Source: Pleurodeles waltl (Eukaryota; Chordata; Amphibia; Caudata; Salamandridae). From it: a stretch of DNA of 64,000 nucleotides. Location: the NCBI RefSeq assembly GCF_031143425.1, contig NC_090441.1:224312928-224376927 (forward strand), read 5' to 3'. The first letter of the stretch is position 1. Each line of letters begins with the position of its first letter. Below, piece by piece: positions 24,774 through 36,683 of this stretch. Both the position numbers and the translations under genes were made by a program. The notes under the pieces were generated by a model, which worked only from the letters and a program-made list of their open reading frames with translations, was not told the origin of the DNA and did not search any database.

Positions 24774-26289
24774 GTTATTATATTCACTTGTATTCCACAT
24801 TTGTAAATAAACACAGATAACAAACACCACATCATGCTGTGGCCTATTCATTTCTGACCATCTTTACTTTGAAATTGCTGAAGATGAATGTCGTCTCATT
24901 GAGCAAGAATGCTATAACATTCATCACAACAAAAATAAACATTAAAAATGTATGCACAGAGGGCAGGATGTGACATGATACATTACCATACACAGAGCCC
25001 GACAAGAGTACACATGTGACAAGTACAGATGCCGGATACAAACAACTGAAACAGTCTCTCATCCAGACCAAAATTGGAGATCTTTGGAAAGTCACATCAC
25101 ACGTGTTCAGAGACAGGGTGGAACCATCCATGTGTACGTGACCATGTCATCAATGGCTTCTCTCAAGTGTGTGATATGAGCAATACACAATTGGTACAAC
25201 ATCAGCTGCCAGTAACTCAGGAGGAGACCTTGAAGTTACAGTGACAACATACACCCAGACAGGTGATAGTGGATCCACATTCCCACACACATGTACACAT
25301 ATGTCATACAAGCAACCTAATATTTGAAAGCAGACCATCACAGTTGTGTCCCAGTTTGAACCTAGCAGGAAGAATGTAACATGCCACTAAACCAGTTTAT
25401 GCAGAAAGGGACACAGACAACAAAAAAATTATTATCATTATCACATAGGGAACGCTGAGAGTCTTGCAAACATAGTCATAGGAAAATGGTATGCAAGTTA
25501 GCTCAAATTCATCATTACTGCAAATGTCAAATGGGCTAATGAGATGAATGAATGGTCAACAGTCATTCATACCATATGGCCTTACATTAGCCTGCTGCTG
25601 CAGGTTTGCCATGATATAATAAATATACTCCATGGATACAGTAGCTATTCTGGATGGTCAAATCCTAGGGTGCTGGGGGCCTAAGTCCACCTCTACCACC
25701 CCCAAAACATACAAGAATCATGTACTTGTGAACTAAACACATGCATAAGGCACATGTGTGGCCTCCATGTCATAAGTCCAACCCAAATCGGAAACACAAA
25801 ATCATGATGGGACATGGTTAGCCCCATCAAAACTGTAAGTGACTTTTCCACTCCCTGTTAGGACTACAGATAAAAGCATCACCATCATAAATGTGGACAC
25901 AATTTGGAGAAGGAATACATCATGGTATCCCATCCATCATTTCAAAATAGCCATCAGCAATTACACCAAATATATAGTCAAATATGGTCAATACATTAGT
26001 TAACGTATCCCAAACATTACAGTGTGAATGCCTTCCATACATAAAACAACGGACATGTGTCATATCCAAACACAAATGTGTATCACATCGCACCGTTTGA
26101 CCATGACAAGTCACCTTTCCAAAGGTAAAAACATGAAGACATAAGGATAAATGTGCGCCAAATTCTACGCATACAGCATGGGCGTCTTAATTTGTACACG
26201 TACATGAGTGCACACAATGCAGAGTCAAATACAAATGTATCCAAAACTGTGTTAATATTTTGCCTTCAAAGTATAATTTACATCCACAA
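24774..26289. other. Harbinger interior without a recognised gene
   Basis: About 1.5 kb lies between the transposase stop and the 140-bp array. It holds the AATAAA signal at 24806-24811, and otherwise AT-rich sequence with many CATGT/ACATG words and no credible coding frame. The similar word usage in the introns of the other two genes suggests it is original element sequence, not a later insertion. Confidence 0.5.
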
Positions 26290-27175
26290 TATTTTTGAGT
26301 CCGCATCATGTGCACTACAGTACGTGTCAATAAAATGACGCCCATGATGTATGCGTGGTAAAAATGACGCTACATGGACAATATGTTGGTCATCTCATGT
26401 ACATTTAAAATTATTAATATTCATATCATATTTTTTCACTCCTCATCATGTGCACTACTGTACGTGTAAAAAAAATGACGCCCATGATGTATGCGTGGTA
26501 AAAATGATGCTACATGGACAATATGTTGGTCATCTCATGTACATTTAAAATTATTAATATTCATATCATATTTTTTCACTCCTCATCATGTGCACTACTG
26601 TACGTGTAGAAAAAATGACGCCCATGATGTATGCGTGGTAAAAATGATGCTACATGGACAATATGTTGGTCATCTCATGTACATTTAAAATTATTAATAT
26701 TCATATCATATTTTTTCACTCCTCATCATGTGCACTACTGTACGTGTAAAAAAAATGACGCCCATGATGTATGCGTGGTAAAAATGACGCTACATGGACA
26801 ATATGTTTGTCATCTCATGTACATTTAAAATTATTAATATTCATATCATATTTTTTCACTCCTCATCATGTGCACTACTGTACGTGTAAAAAAAATGACG
26901 CCCATGATGTATGCGTGGTAAAAATGACGCTACATGGACAATATGTTTGTCATCTCATGTACATTTAAAATTATTAATATTCATATCATATTTTTCACTC
27001 CTCATCATGTGCACTACTGTACGTGTAAAAAAAATGACGCCCATGATGTATGCGTGGTAAAAATGACGCTACATGGACAATATGTTGGTCATCTCATGTA
27101 CAATTTAAAATATTAATATTCATATCATAATTTTACACTCCGCATCATGTGCACTGTAATGCGTCAAAAAAAAAT
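26290..27175. repeat. 140-bp tandem array (about six units)
   Basis: Units of almost exactly 140 bases (139 in one) repeat from about 26290 to 27175, with degraded first and last copies. Each unit contains two TGACGC motifs (in AAAATGACGCCC and AAAATGACGCTA), a TATGCGTGG and an AT-rich spacer. The small identical open frames that recur every 140 bases are by-products of the duplication. The array ends about 460 bases before the start codon of the second gene, so it lies where a promoter or enhancer would be. Confidence 0.9.
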
Positions 27176-27632
27176 GACGCACATCTGTGTATGCGTGAAA
27201 ATATGACGCATTACGCGAAAATAAAAACGGCGGCCATTTTATGCAGGAAGTGATGTAATAGGATATCCTGTTTACCAAATCTGTACTGGGAGTTGACTTT
27301 CACTTTCACTTTGCAGTCTCAGAGTTATCTAGACTGTGTAGTTGTGTGAAAGGTGTTGTCCTGTGTTTTACTGCTTTAGTGTCCTGTGTGCCTTGTATTT
27401 TGTCTTAGTGTCAATCTTTTATTGTTGTCTAACATTGTCTCAGTCTGTTTAGTGTTATTTTGTCTATACCTGTGATAGTTTGTATTGTCTGTGGGCGTCT
27501 GTTGTGGGTAGCATAGTTTGGGGGGTTAGTTGGGCTATTTTTCTCCTTCTTCTTTTTCTTTCACACCTCTACCTTTCCCCATTTCCCACTTTTTCTTTCA
27601 TTTTTCTTTTGTACATTTTTACACCTCTCATC

Positions 27633-30600
27633 ATGTCAGGTAGGCCTCGCCTGTCCAGGATGGGTGAGGACGAATTGGGGGGGTTCATATGGCTCGTAAG
27701 CCATTTCCTCCCACTGATGCTGGAGGCTGGGGGCCGTGTGATACAGGGGTATCACACTGAGGCGAGGAAAATCCGTTGGGAGAAGGTGCGCCATCACCTG
27801 GTCCGGGTCTACGGGAGTCTGAGAAATATACATCAACTCAAGCACCGCTGGGCAGATCTGATCAGCAGGGAACAGGACCTGCTGGACCACCTGGGACTCC
27901 TGATTGGTGGCTATGTTGGTGAGTACTAATCAATTACATGGGAATAATAGGAATGTGTGTGTGAACATGTGATGATTGTTAGCCAATCTGCAAAATAAGT
28001 AGCTGACTGCGTGTTATGCTAGGGAAACCTAAGCCCATGGTTATACACATAAATCCCCATTTTTGCTACACATGTACACGCAATAACAGCAGTAAAATCC
28101 AACATCTATTTGTATTTTGCTAAGTAGCCCCCTTTCTGCGTCACAAAATGATGCAAATGCTGCGCTACAAAGGTATACATATGTGTCCGAATGTGTATTT
28201 GTTGCAGGATGTGTATGAAGACCTATGCTACCAGGCCGATGCCTCATTTTTGCAACACATACCAGATGGCTGTAGCTGCATGGAATGTACTGTTGCATTT
28301 GTGTCTGAAAAGCAACACGTGAACTGCTCTATTTGTACTCTACTGGTCATAATGGCCAGTGAGTACGTCATGTAGAAACAACATACCTACATATGTAGAC
28401 GCCATAGCTAGACCGAAAATTGCAAACACATGATGATGCTATACATGTGTGTTGCCTTCACGTCACATGAAGTTAGTCATGTTGTCCACACATATGTCAC
28501 ATGTGTGTGTGGTTGCTGTGTGTTGAACCTGTCCACATAGCCTGTTTGATTGTGAGTGGTCATGCAGTCCTCATGGAACCAGTTGTGGAATGTCTCTCTG
28601 GGATGCACACGCTGAGATGTATGGATCACATGATTGTTGGGGCCTACTAATGGAGGATTAACTTGGACGACACATGACTGTCCTGGCCACTGCATGAGTG
28701 TAGTAGGGTGTGTCACTGGAGCAGGAGACTCATCCAATGATAATGTTGAATACAAAGTCAGCCAGGCAGGATGAGCATGTGTGAAAGTGTATCATTACCA
28801 TGTCATATTCACACAGTGTCATTGTAGCAGAAATTATTTGTCCGTTCACCCAGTCTGAGTATAATCTTCCTTTCATGCTTTACAGGTGGACCAGCCCCGT
28901 ACACCGTTGGTGAGGTGGCCCATTTTGACGACCCCGATACCTACAGTGAGTGTCGCCTAAGTGCTATTTTCATTGTTTGGAAATGAAGCATGATGGATTA
29001 CTGTGTGTTCAGGAGAATTCATGATTTGATGTGCTGGCCGTTCATTGGCTTTGTTGTTTTGGTGTGATATCAAATTGGAATAATGTTTCTGCAAAGCAAT
29101 ACCTAGTCATCTCTCAGATTGAGGGGCAGTAGGTCATTCAATTAGGGCGACAATTGGGAATGGCATGACTCATTTTGAATACACTGGTCAATGTTAGACT
29201 TGGTCAGGAACTTGCCATTAACTGAGTCAGCATATCAGACTGACAGTCTCCCAGATAGCTTAGGCACATGGCTTCGATGACAAGTGCTTCTTCCTAGTTG
29301 AGGATGGACTGTGTACACTGTAGGTCGGATCTTCCGGGGGCATGTACTTCCACAAGGTGACCTCGAAGTGTGTGTGACTTGAGTGCAATGGCCTAGGTGT
29401 TCTGTTCAATCATGTGAATGGGTGTTCTACCTCCTCTGTGTGTGTTGTAAAACATGCCTCACTAATAGTATGTTATGTTGGGCTAAGTCATATCATTTTG
29501 ACATGTGTGGACCTGGGATGTGACAAGGTTGGGCTGACTCCAACGTGTTGCTAGCCCTTCATAGGTGTTGTGTGTGAAGGCACATGCTTGTTGAACTTTC
29601 TGTACACTCCTGGTTGTGCATTGATCATGGGATTGTTGGTTGTTCTTCCCACACCACCCACAAAGACTGGGATGTTACTGTGAAACAGGGTACCTAGGAC
29701 TGTAGCAACCAGTATGTTACACGTACTTAACACCTTTTGTGACTTGAGTTTGTACCTAGGTCCAGATGTAGCAAAATGTCTACACATTGCAAATAGCATA
29801 ATTTGATGTTAGTGAGTTGCAAACGTCTGTTTCCTAATCCTAAATGTTTTTGGTGGTCATGTACATATTAGCATGCTTTTCTAAATGAAAAAAATAAAGG
29901 AGTTTACCACCCCTACTTGCAAATCACAGTGGTAGGCAATCCCATTTGCTAACGAGTACGTGGTTGCAAAGTGAGTAGCTGTTATCATCCACTTGAAGTG
30001 GATGCTAACCAACTTGCTGACTGGAAGGGGTCCTCATTGTGAACCTTCACCTTTGTGAGTGGACCAAAATAATCCTGCGCAAAACAGCCAGTGGTCTAAG
30101 GGAGCAATAATTATTGTGAAAATTTCGAAAAATCTATTGTTGTGAATTTAAACAAATAGCAGCTCATTTTCCTTTCAGATAAAGGGCCTACACTTGGTGA
30201 AAAATAACTTGCTTCATTTAAAAGCAGTCACGTCTATGGAGTTCTGCTGTTCCCAGCAGGCCTCCATCCCCGTGAGTGCCCATAGTTGCTAAGGTGGTGC
30301 AACTTGGAACCCACATCATTGATGTTCATGATGTGGGATTTAGGGACCCCATAGTGACTCGCAGACGGTGTCAGAGACACCGTTCAGCTTTGCAATTTGC
30401 TAGTTGATTTCCCACAATTCATACATCTGGCCCATAGTGCCGACATATGATTCAGGGCCAGGGGTTCAATCTTAGCACACAACTATTTTGAAATGCCATT
30501 GAGTGAGGAGTGTGATTGTTATCACATAGAATGACATATGTAGTGAAGTCAGTATGCGGACGAGCTGGTGCCATAATGTCTAATGCCTTAGGTATGATTT

Positions 30601-31313
30601 GTATGAGTAGTTTAGGGTGATGTCATCCATCATGTAGAGACATGGATATGCTATGTGTGATATGCCCTTCAGTATGCATGATTCACATGTACTTCCTCTG
30701 AGCCTTCCCGTGAACTATGTTGTAACAATTGCTGCAACCAATACATTGCTAGTAATGGACAAATTACCCATTGTGGTATTCAACCCACTGTAAATTCTAT
30801 GGTCAATATTTACCTTTTCTCTTCACAGCTGCAAACCTGAGTGCCGCAGCTCGCAACCAGTTTGAGCGCCGGGCAATGAGGTACAGCCACATCCTGCAGG
30901 TGCAGTGTGGGTATCGGAGGATGGCCCGCAGATATAATTCGGAACGGGCCTCCGGGGCGTGGTATGCCACACCACAGGCTCCCCCAACGGTGCCACCAAC
31001 AACCCCCGCCACTACATCCACCAGGTCTGGCCAAGTGGACCCAGCAACGGACCAGGCATCTTCATCCAGACCTGGACCCAGCCGTGTGGTGGGAGCAGGG
31101 CTGTCCCGTGCCCACACCACTCCACCAACACAATCCACCTCCACCGGCACGCAGACCTGCACTGACCCTCCTATCAACCCAGCGGACTTCCACGCATTGT
31201 CAAGGAAATTGGACAGGTTGATTGGCAAAGTTGACACCCTGACGGAGGACATGGCTGAGGTGAAGAAGAAGGTGCGCTCCATCCGGCGAACACTACGGAG
31301 GGCAAATCTGTAG
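27633..31313 (+). CDS. Myb/SANT-like protein of Harbinger, gene 2, three exons
   Basis: Exons 27633-27918, 28886-28945 and 30829-31313, with donors GTGAGT (both introns) and acceptors TTTACAG and CTTCACAG, join in frame to about 276 residues. The N-terminus (about 12-86) looks like a Myb/SANT-like trihelix fold: IRWEKVRHHLVRVYGS, then LKHRWADLISRE. Exon 2 adds a short acidic piece (HFDDPDTY). Exon 3 carries an Arg-rich patch, a Pro/Thr/Ser-rich linker and a C-terminal coiled coil (about 236-276) ending in a basic RRTLRRAN. Harbinger Myb-like proteins bind the transposon ends and carry the transposase to the nucleus and DNA. This one differs from the minus-strand gene in the same element. An AATAAA lies near 31797. 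Exon boundaries are predicted from sequence only. Confidence 0.72.
27919..28885 (+). other. intron 1 of Harbinger gene 2
   Basis: This intron of about 967 bases runs from GTGAGT to TTTACAG. No coding domain or inserted element is recognised inside it. Confidence 0.6.
28946..30828 (+). other. intron 2 of Harbinger gene 2
   Basis: This intron of about 1883 bases runs from GTGAGT to CTTCACAG. A stretch around 29760-30430 differs in texture (CATTTGCTAACGAG, GCAATTTGC), begins and ends near TCCAGATGTAGCAAA and ATACATCTGGCCC, and may be a small inserted repeat. No coding domain is seen. Confidence 0.5.
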
Positions 31314-31508
31314 ACATTTTGCCCTCCAGAACTTTTACCCCTCCCCTCTCACCTCTTTCCTATTTCATACTGTTAGTTGGGTTTGGGGGGTTAGTTATAG
31401 GATGAATGTAGGAAATTAGCTTAGTTAGTGTTAGGTAAGAGGGTGGGGGGTCCTTCTTCTTTCTATCTTATATTTTTGTGTGGGTGGGTGGGTGGGGGGC
31501 AATGTTGG

Positions 31509-31520
31509 GATTCCTGTTTA

Positions 31521-31552
<32 letters not shown>

Positions 31553-31573
31553 AAAAAAATTCAAAAAAATATA
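31509..31573. repeat. AT microsatellite with flanking A runs
   Basis: A run of A is followed by about ten AT units and a second A-rich run. It lies in the 3' untranslated stretch after gene 2. Confidence 0.9.
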
Positions 31574-32882
31574 TGTTTGTTTAGGATAGTGTAGTATGTG
31601 TGTAGGTTAGTAAGTGTTGTCTTGCATGTGTCTTGTCTCATAATGGTGGGTGGGGGGTTGATGTTTAGATTGTTTCGTTACATGTGTAGAGTAAGTTTAG
31701 CTTAGGTTAGTTAGGGACAGTTGTGGGTTAGTAGTAGTCAGGTTAGATTAGTGTAGGTTTATCTTTCCCTTAGTTGCCTCTTTTATTACTACTTGGAAAT
31801 AAAAATTTTGTTAACCCTTTACCTGATGCGTTAGGTGCTACCTTTTCATGGCCTTGACATCAGTGTAGCAGAAAGTTTTAGTATGACATTTGTGTCCTAT
31901 GCTCGCTATCCCCAGGCTATTGAGGTTTAACATGCCAGCTACCCGTGTGCTAACTTTGTAAGTATCCACCATGTGGGAGACCCACCATTGGTAGTGTGCA
32001 TTGATCATCAAGATTTGGGGTTGGTATGTATCCTACTTCACAAAGAGTGCTTCCAGAGTTGATTTTGTAGGTAAATAGATAGGTCGGACAGCATTGTGAA
32101 GTTCAGGGAGAGCTTTGTAGATGAGTATTTGTTCACACTCTTGTCTTGTTGCTGTCATTGCTGACCTACATCATGTGTGTACTGCTTGAGCATGACTTTC
32201 CAACATGGTAGTATACGCTGTAAGGGTGATTGATGCAGTGTAATTTGGTTATCATTCCTTTCATTTTACAGCATAATTTCTTGTTTTAGTATTGCAAGGT
32301 GCCTACATTTCTCAGCCACCATTAGTTGTCTAGAATAGCTATAGATGGTGCATCATTCTGTCCAACACAGCATGATTGTGTGTGCTTAGTCCCTTCATCA
32401 GTTATTTTCCTCAGTCTAGTAAAGCTATGATGCAATCCTGGCCACTGCACAGATGTTTCAGTATACATGAAATCAGGACAGTAGTATAGAGAATCGACAT
32501 GGTTGCCACACAGCCACTTTGGAGTTATGTACTGCACAGTTGAAGTGTGAAATGACACAGAGACACAATAGGTGTGCAAGTGATATTTATTTTTAGGTGG
32601 AGTAGTGCAAAATGTCCATTAACAATGTTAGGTGAGTCCGTTCTGGTGCATTCTTAAATGGTGATCCTATTTACAGGGTGTGGATGATGCTCCTGACATG
32701 CTGGGGTGATGTCACAGACGGTGCAGAGGAACAGGAATTGCCAAATGGTAGGAGAGAAACATTCACAGCCAATGTGGACAAGTTATACAGTGGATTGCCG
32801 AACAGTCATTGAGGGTAGTTGGAGTGAGGCTGGCATGTGTCAAAACGTAGGACCTTGGTCAGAGTAGGCCATGGTGCAGGGA
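31574..32882. other. convergent 3' region between Harbinger genes 2 and 3
   Basis: No gene is seen. It holds the AATAAA of gene 2 (near 31797, plus strand) and a TTTATT at 32586-32591 that reads AATAAA on the minus strand, placed about 300 bases beyond the stop of gene 3. The two genes therefore run towards each other with separate poly(A) signals. Confidence 0.5.
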
Positions 32883-35800
32883 CTAGGGCTTCCGGGTACT
32901 CTTGCAAGTGAATGTTATCTGTTCCATGTCTTCTTCTTCTGATGTGTGTGTTGCCTGGTGTGTCCTTGTTGTTGTTGGTTGTGAAGGGGCAACACACACC
33001 TCAGTGTTAGAAGACATGGAGGCAGACATCCCGGGGGCTGATCCCTGTCCAGTTATGAAGGGCAGTACTGCAGCAAGGAGGGCCTGCTGGTTTTTAAGAA
33101 TGGCAGCCACATCCCGATGGTAGGCAGCCAGGTCGGCCCTGAGGGGTTCTATGTTGCATTCGTGCACACGCTGACTGGCTTGCTGTTGGAGTTGTTTGGT
33201 CAACTGGATGACAGCTGTGCAGATTGCCTTCTGTGTTATTAAAAGTTCCTCCAACAGCGATGTTCTGGCTTGCATTGCAGCTGCCTGATCAGCAGTTGAC
33301 AACATGCACGAACGCACCCCCTCAAGGCTGGCTGCCATAGTTTGCATCCCCACCCGCACCTCCTTGGCCAGCTCCCGCTGGACCCCAACGACTGTTCTTT
33401 CGAAGCTGGTGCCAGTGTCGTCAGAGTCCTCAGCTGTGTTGGAGCTGGCAGGTCTTACAATTGGGGTGGCGGGTGGTTCTACTGTGGTGGCTGCTTTTTC
33501 TTGGCTCCTCCTTGTTACTGAAGGTGGGGTTTGGAGGCTTTCGAGGACCATGTCAATGGTCTCTTGTGTGAGGTTGATGGTCTCGTCATCCATGTCATCA
33601 GGGAACTCATGGACAGGCATATCGGCAGGAGATCCGTGTTCCTCTGCAAAGAAACAGGGTACAATTAGTGTGTCTGTGTTGAGATCATTTTGCACTAAGA
33701 TACAAGCCTTTGGATGCCTTAACTTTGTACTCTGTTTTTGTCTTGGTATCTGCTGTCCGTCATAGGGCATTGTTGTAGGCCTATGGCCCACCTGTGTGTC
33801 ACATGTATGATATGGAGCTATCATACATGTCTGCCAGGTCATCTCTAGGTGTTGCTTTGTAATTATTTAGGAATATGCATTTTTTTGTCCTACTCCTCCC
33901 TCGGTGTTTCACTATTGTTATGGAGGGACATTTGTTTGGGTGGGCTCTCATTATCCTACATGTGATTCTTGGCTTTCTAGGCAGCAGGATAGCTAATGGT
34001 GTGGGGGACTAAGTTTGACCCACTTGTAAATAACTCTGTCACCCAGATATTCCGTTTAGCTCAGACAGACTAGCAGTGCCTCTGGTCTCCCACAACAAAG
34101 GAATGTTTAGAAATCCAAGCCCATGACATCTTTGGAACTTCTCAGGGAAGTGGTGGTCACTCAGGTCCTACACATTTCTATCTTTTCCGGTATGTTCCCA
34201 TACACAAATGACACAGACAGTATTTGTTTGATATGAAGTTTCATTGTACAACTGACTTGTAGGAATTTAGGTGTGAGCCCCAATAACCCAAACAATACAC
34301 ACAGTTAGTCCGCAGGAGAGTAATACATTAGTACACAGCTATCATGGTGCCTAACAGTTTCTACTCTCCCTCTGCTTGTTCTATGTATAGCACAGCATGT
34401 TAAGTTTGGAGCTTGGCTGTCTGAATCACAGGGGAGACATCATCCCTCATATCAGAGGAATGGGCTGGGATCTGGTTGTGCATCAGCAGCAAGGCAGGCA
34501 GCATCTAGTTGTGATTTTCTGTTTGTAAACTCCCCCATGCGTGTCTTGGGACGAGGAAGTTAATTTAAAAGACATATGTCATTGTGATGACAAAGTTTCC
34601 CTACGCAGGAATGGCAAACCTTAACCCCTACCACATCTATCATCAACGTACCAGACGGTATCCTTGACTGGGGCACAGAGTGAATATGTTCTGGCAAACT
34701 CCAGTGCAGAAGTAGGCTAAACAGGGTGATTTGACTAATTGCCAACACTTTAGGACTGACTATTTGCTACATTAACTGATAGGAAGGGCAATGAGAATCA
34801 TTTAGTGCAAAGTGCTCTGAGGCACTTAGATGTGAGCAAATGAGTATAAGTACATTCAGGGTAAGATGCACAAAGGCCTCCAGCCTGAGGCTATTGCGCA
34901 AAGTATACGTTTCACTTGCCACGCTACACTTTGACTGACTGTGGGTGTTGTGACTGCCCTGCCAGCACACTTGCCTCTCAGGCCCTGCACCATACACTTT
35001 TTATTCACATTGCATGATCTGTACATGTTAGGTGGCATTACCTATGTATGTCAATGTTAGGATGTGGTATGGATGTAAACATTGTTGATGTTTGTATCTG
35101 ATGGGGTCTCATGTGTGTCTTACTGGATTGGCCTGTTTATCGTATGAATGTCCTATTTTTTGGTTAGACTGTGCAGATGTGTTTCATTGACCAGTTGCCT
35201 GTGTCCCCTCGTCAATGTTGTTGTCTGAGCAGTATGACATTTGTGATGTAGCATTGTTAGGCAGGCACGTGAGGGACCCTGACGTATGCAGCATGTGTGT
35301 GTCGTTAGTGCTGTGTGGCTCCTATTGCTGTTTACTTAGGCTTATGTATGTGTCAGTTATGGACATTCGGCATTTGAGTGTACTGGTACCTTTGTCTTAT
35401 TTCTAGGAGTAGTTGCAGATGTCATCCTCACCCCCTAATTTAGGTATGTATGTTCCAGGGTGGGGTTCCTGCCATTTGGTACTATAGCTGCCCAGAGATG
35501 AGAGGTGTTATTGTCAACTGTGGTGGCAGTTAAGTTGCAGTTGTTGTATTTGCTACTGCATTACAGGTAGGGACCTAGTTGATGGGGAATAGTTTGTGCA
35601 AAACAAGTGCCTGGATGTGGATTCGGGGTAGTGTCCTTCCCACCTGTCACTGGTTTCCCTTGGCTCTCTTGTTGTAATTACAGGATGTCCCCGTGGGACT
35701 GTTGTTGTTGCAGTATTTTGTCGTGCCCCAGCTATGGTCAGTACTGGGCATTCCCCCCTGCTGTGCCCCTTTCCCCATGCCACTTCATATCTGTGCTAAG

Positions 35801-36363
35801 TTACATGCATTGTGTAGTAGGTATCCCCCCTGCTTACAGTCCCCACTATTGCATTGTAATTCCCCATGCGACTTACCCTGCATGTGCGTAGTGTCGTGGT
35901 AGTCTGCGCTGTCCAGTCCTTGAATCCCTGTGACGATCTCCTCCGGGATGACGGCTGCGACCATCTCCTCCATGTGGTCCAGGGCCTCCTGTTGTGCTGG
36001 ACTCCCCCCTCCAGTCTGCATTGCTGCCTTCCTGTTCCTGGCCATTTTCTCTTTGGTCCTACGTTTACAGTCATGCCAGCGTTTCTTACACTCGGTGACT
36101 GTCCGGCGTTCTTCAGCCACACTGTTTATCTTGTCCACAATTTCTTTCCAGATGGCCTCTCTCCTACTGAGTGGCAATTTTGAGGATATGAAAAGTTGGT
36201 GCTGGTGTTCCGTCACCTCTTTCACCAGGATTTCCTGCTCCTCTGCACTGAAGCGACACTTTCTTTTTTTCTTTAACATGTCCTGGTTCCTGTATGCTTC
36301 CTCCTGGCTGGTTCCTGGTCTGCTCTCATTCTCCTGGGGTCTGTTGGGGCATCTAGGATCCAT
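32883..36363 (-). CDS. Myb/SANT-like protein of Harbinger, gene 3, two exons
   Basis: Read on the minus strand, exon 1 is 36363-35877 (donor G|GTAAGT) and exon 2 is 33643-32883 (acceptor TTTCTTTGCAG). The join keeps frame and gives about 415 residues. A basic LKKKRKCR stretch, a likely nuclear signal, precedes a clear Myb/SANT-like domain at about 37-110: FSAEEQEILVKEV, WKEIVDKINSV, TECKKRWHDCKRRTKEK. An acidic Met/Glu-rich segment follows. Exon 2 is Thr/Pro/Ser-rich and then strongly helical (about 290-360: QKAICTAVIQLTKQLQQQA, LAAYHRDVAAILKNQQALL), probably for oligomerisation. This is the typical layout of the Harbinger Myb-like partner protein. The 2.2-kb intron shows no other gene. No stop or frameshift was found. 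Confidence 0.78.
33644..35876 (-). other. intron of Harbinger gene 3
   Basis: This intron of about 2233 bases lies between the GTAAGT donor (35876-35871) and the TTTGCAG acceptor (33650-33644), minus strand. Nothing coding or inserted is recognised. Confidence 0.55.
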
Positions 36364-36683
36364 TTTGGGTCTCCTCTCCTGAAAGTGCAGTTTTCGCGCA
36401 AAAATGTCACGCAATAGCGTGAAAAAAAACGGCGTTTTCACGATTGCGCTGTCGTAAATCGACCCACAGTGATTTGCGTCGCTTTTACGTTGGTTTCCCT
36501 TACGACAGACCGACGCTGTGTGCGTCACGAAATAATGACTCCCACCTGTTGGTTGCGCCGCCGTACGTCAAAGTATAAATTTGACGCCCGAATGGCGCAT
36601 CCAAATGGCGTTAGACGGCGCAAATTTTTTTGACGCTAAACTGCATTAGCGCAGTTTAGCGTCAAAAAGTATAAATATGGGCC
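36364..36683. repeat. right terminal and subterminal region of Harbinger
   Basis: The 320 bases between the gene 3 start codon and the element end combine promoter and transposition sequences. They contain repeated GCGTCA/TGACGC words and a hairpin with perfect 14-bp arms, TGACGCTAAACTGC and its complement, at about 36632-36665. The terminal inverted repeat follows. The word TTTGACGCCCGA near 36580 matches CTTGACGCCCGA of the left end near 22708 in the same orientation. Confidence 0.65.

Larger units (their letters stand above)
22624..36683. mobile_element. 14.06-kb PIF/Harbinger transposon with three genes
   Basis: Termini are GGGGCATATTTATACTT on the left and, inverted, GGCCCATATTTATACTT on the right, flanked by GAA at 22621-22623 and 36684-36686. 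The 3-bp duplication and the encoded DDE transposase identify the superfamily. Inside are a transposase gene and a Myb/SANT-like gene on plus, and a second Myb-like gene on minus. All three have splice sites that preserve frame. Known Harbinger elements usually carry two genes and are far shorter. Intact frames inside a decayed provirus show that this is a much later arrival and possibly still autonomous. Confidence 0.9.

Noticed and set aside
26351..27116. Series of nearly identical 60-65-residue open frames starting every 140 bases
   Set aside because: They follow exactly from the 140-bp tandem repeat, have no start context or domain, and lie in the presumed promoter region of gene 2.
30803..31282. 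Long minus-strand frame opposite exon 3 of Harbinger gene 2
   Set aside because: It is the antisense shadow of a GC-rich coding exon. Only the plus-strand frame joins its neighbours through splice sites.
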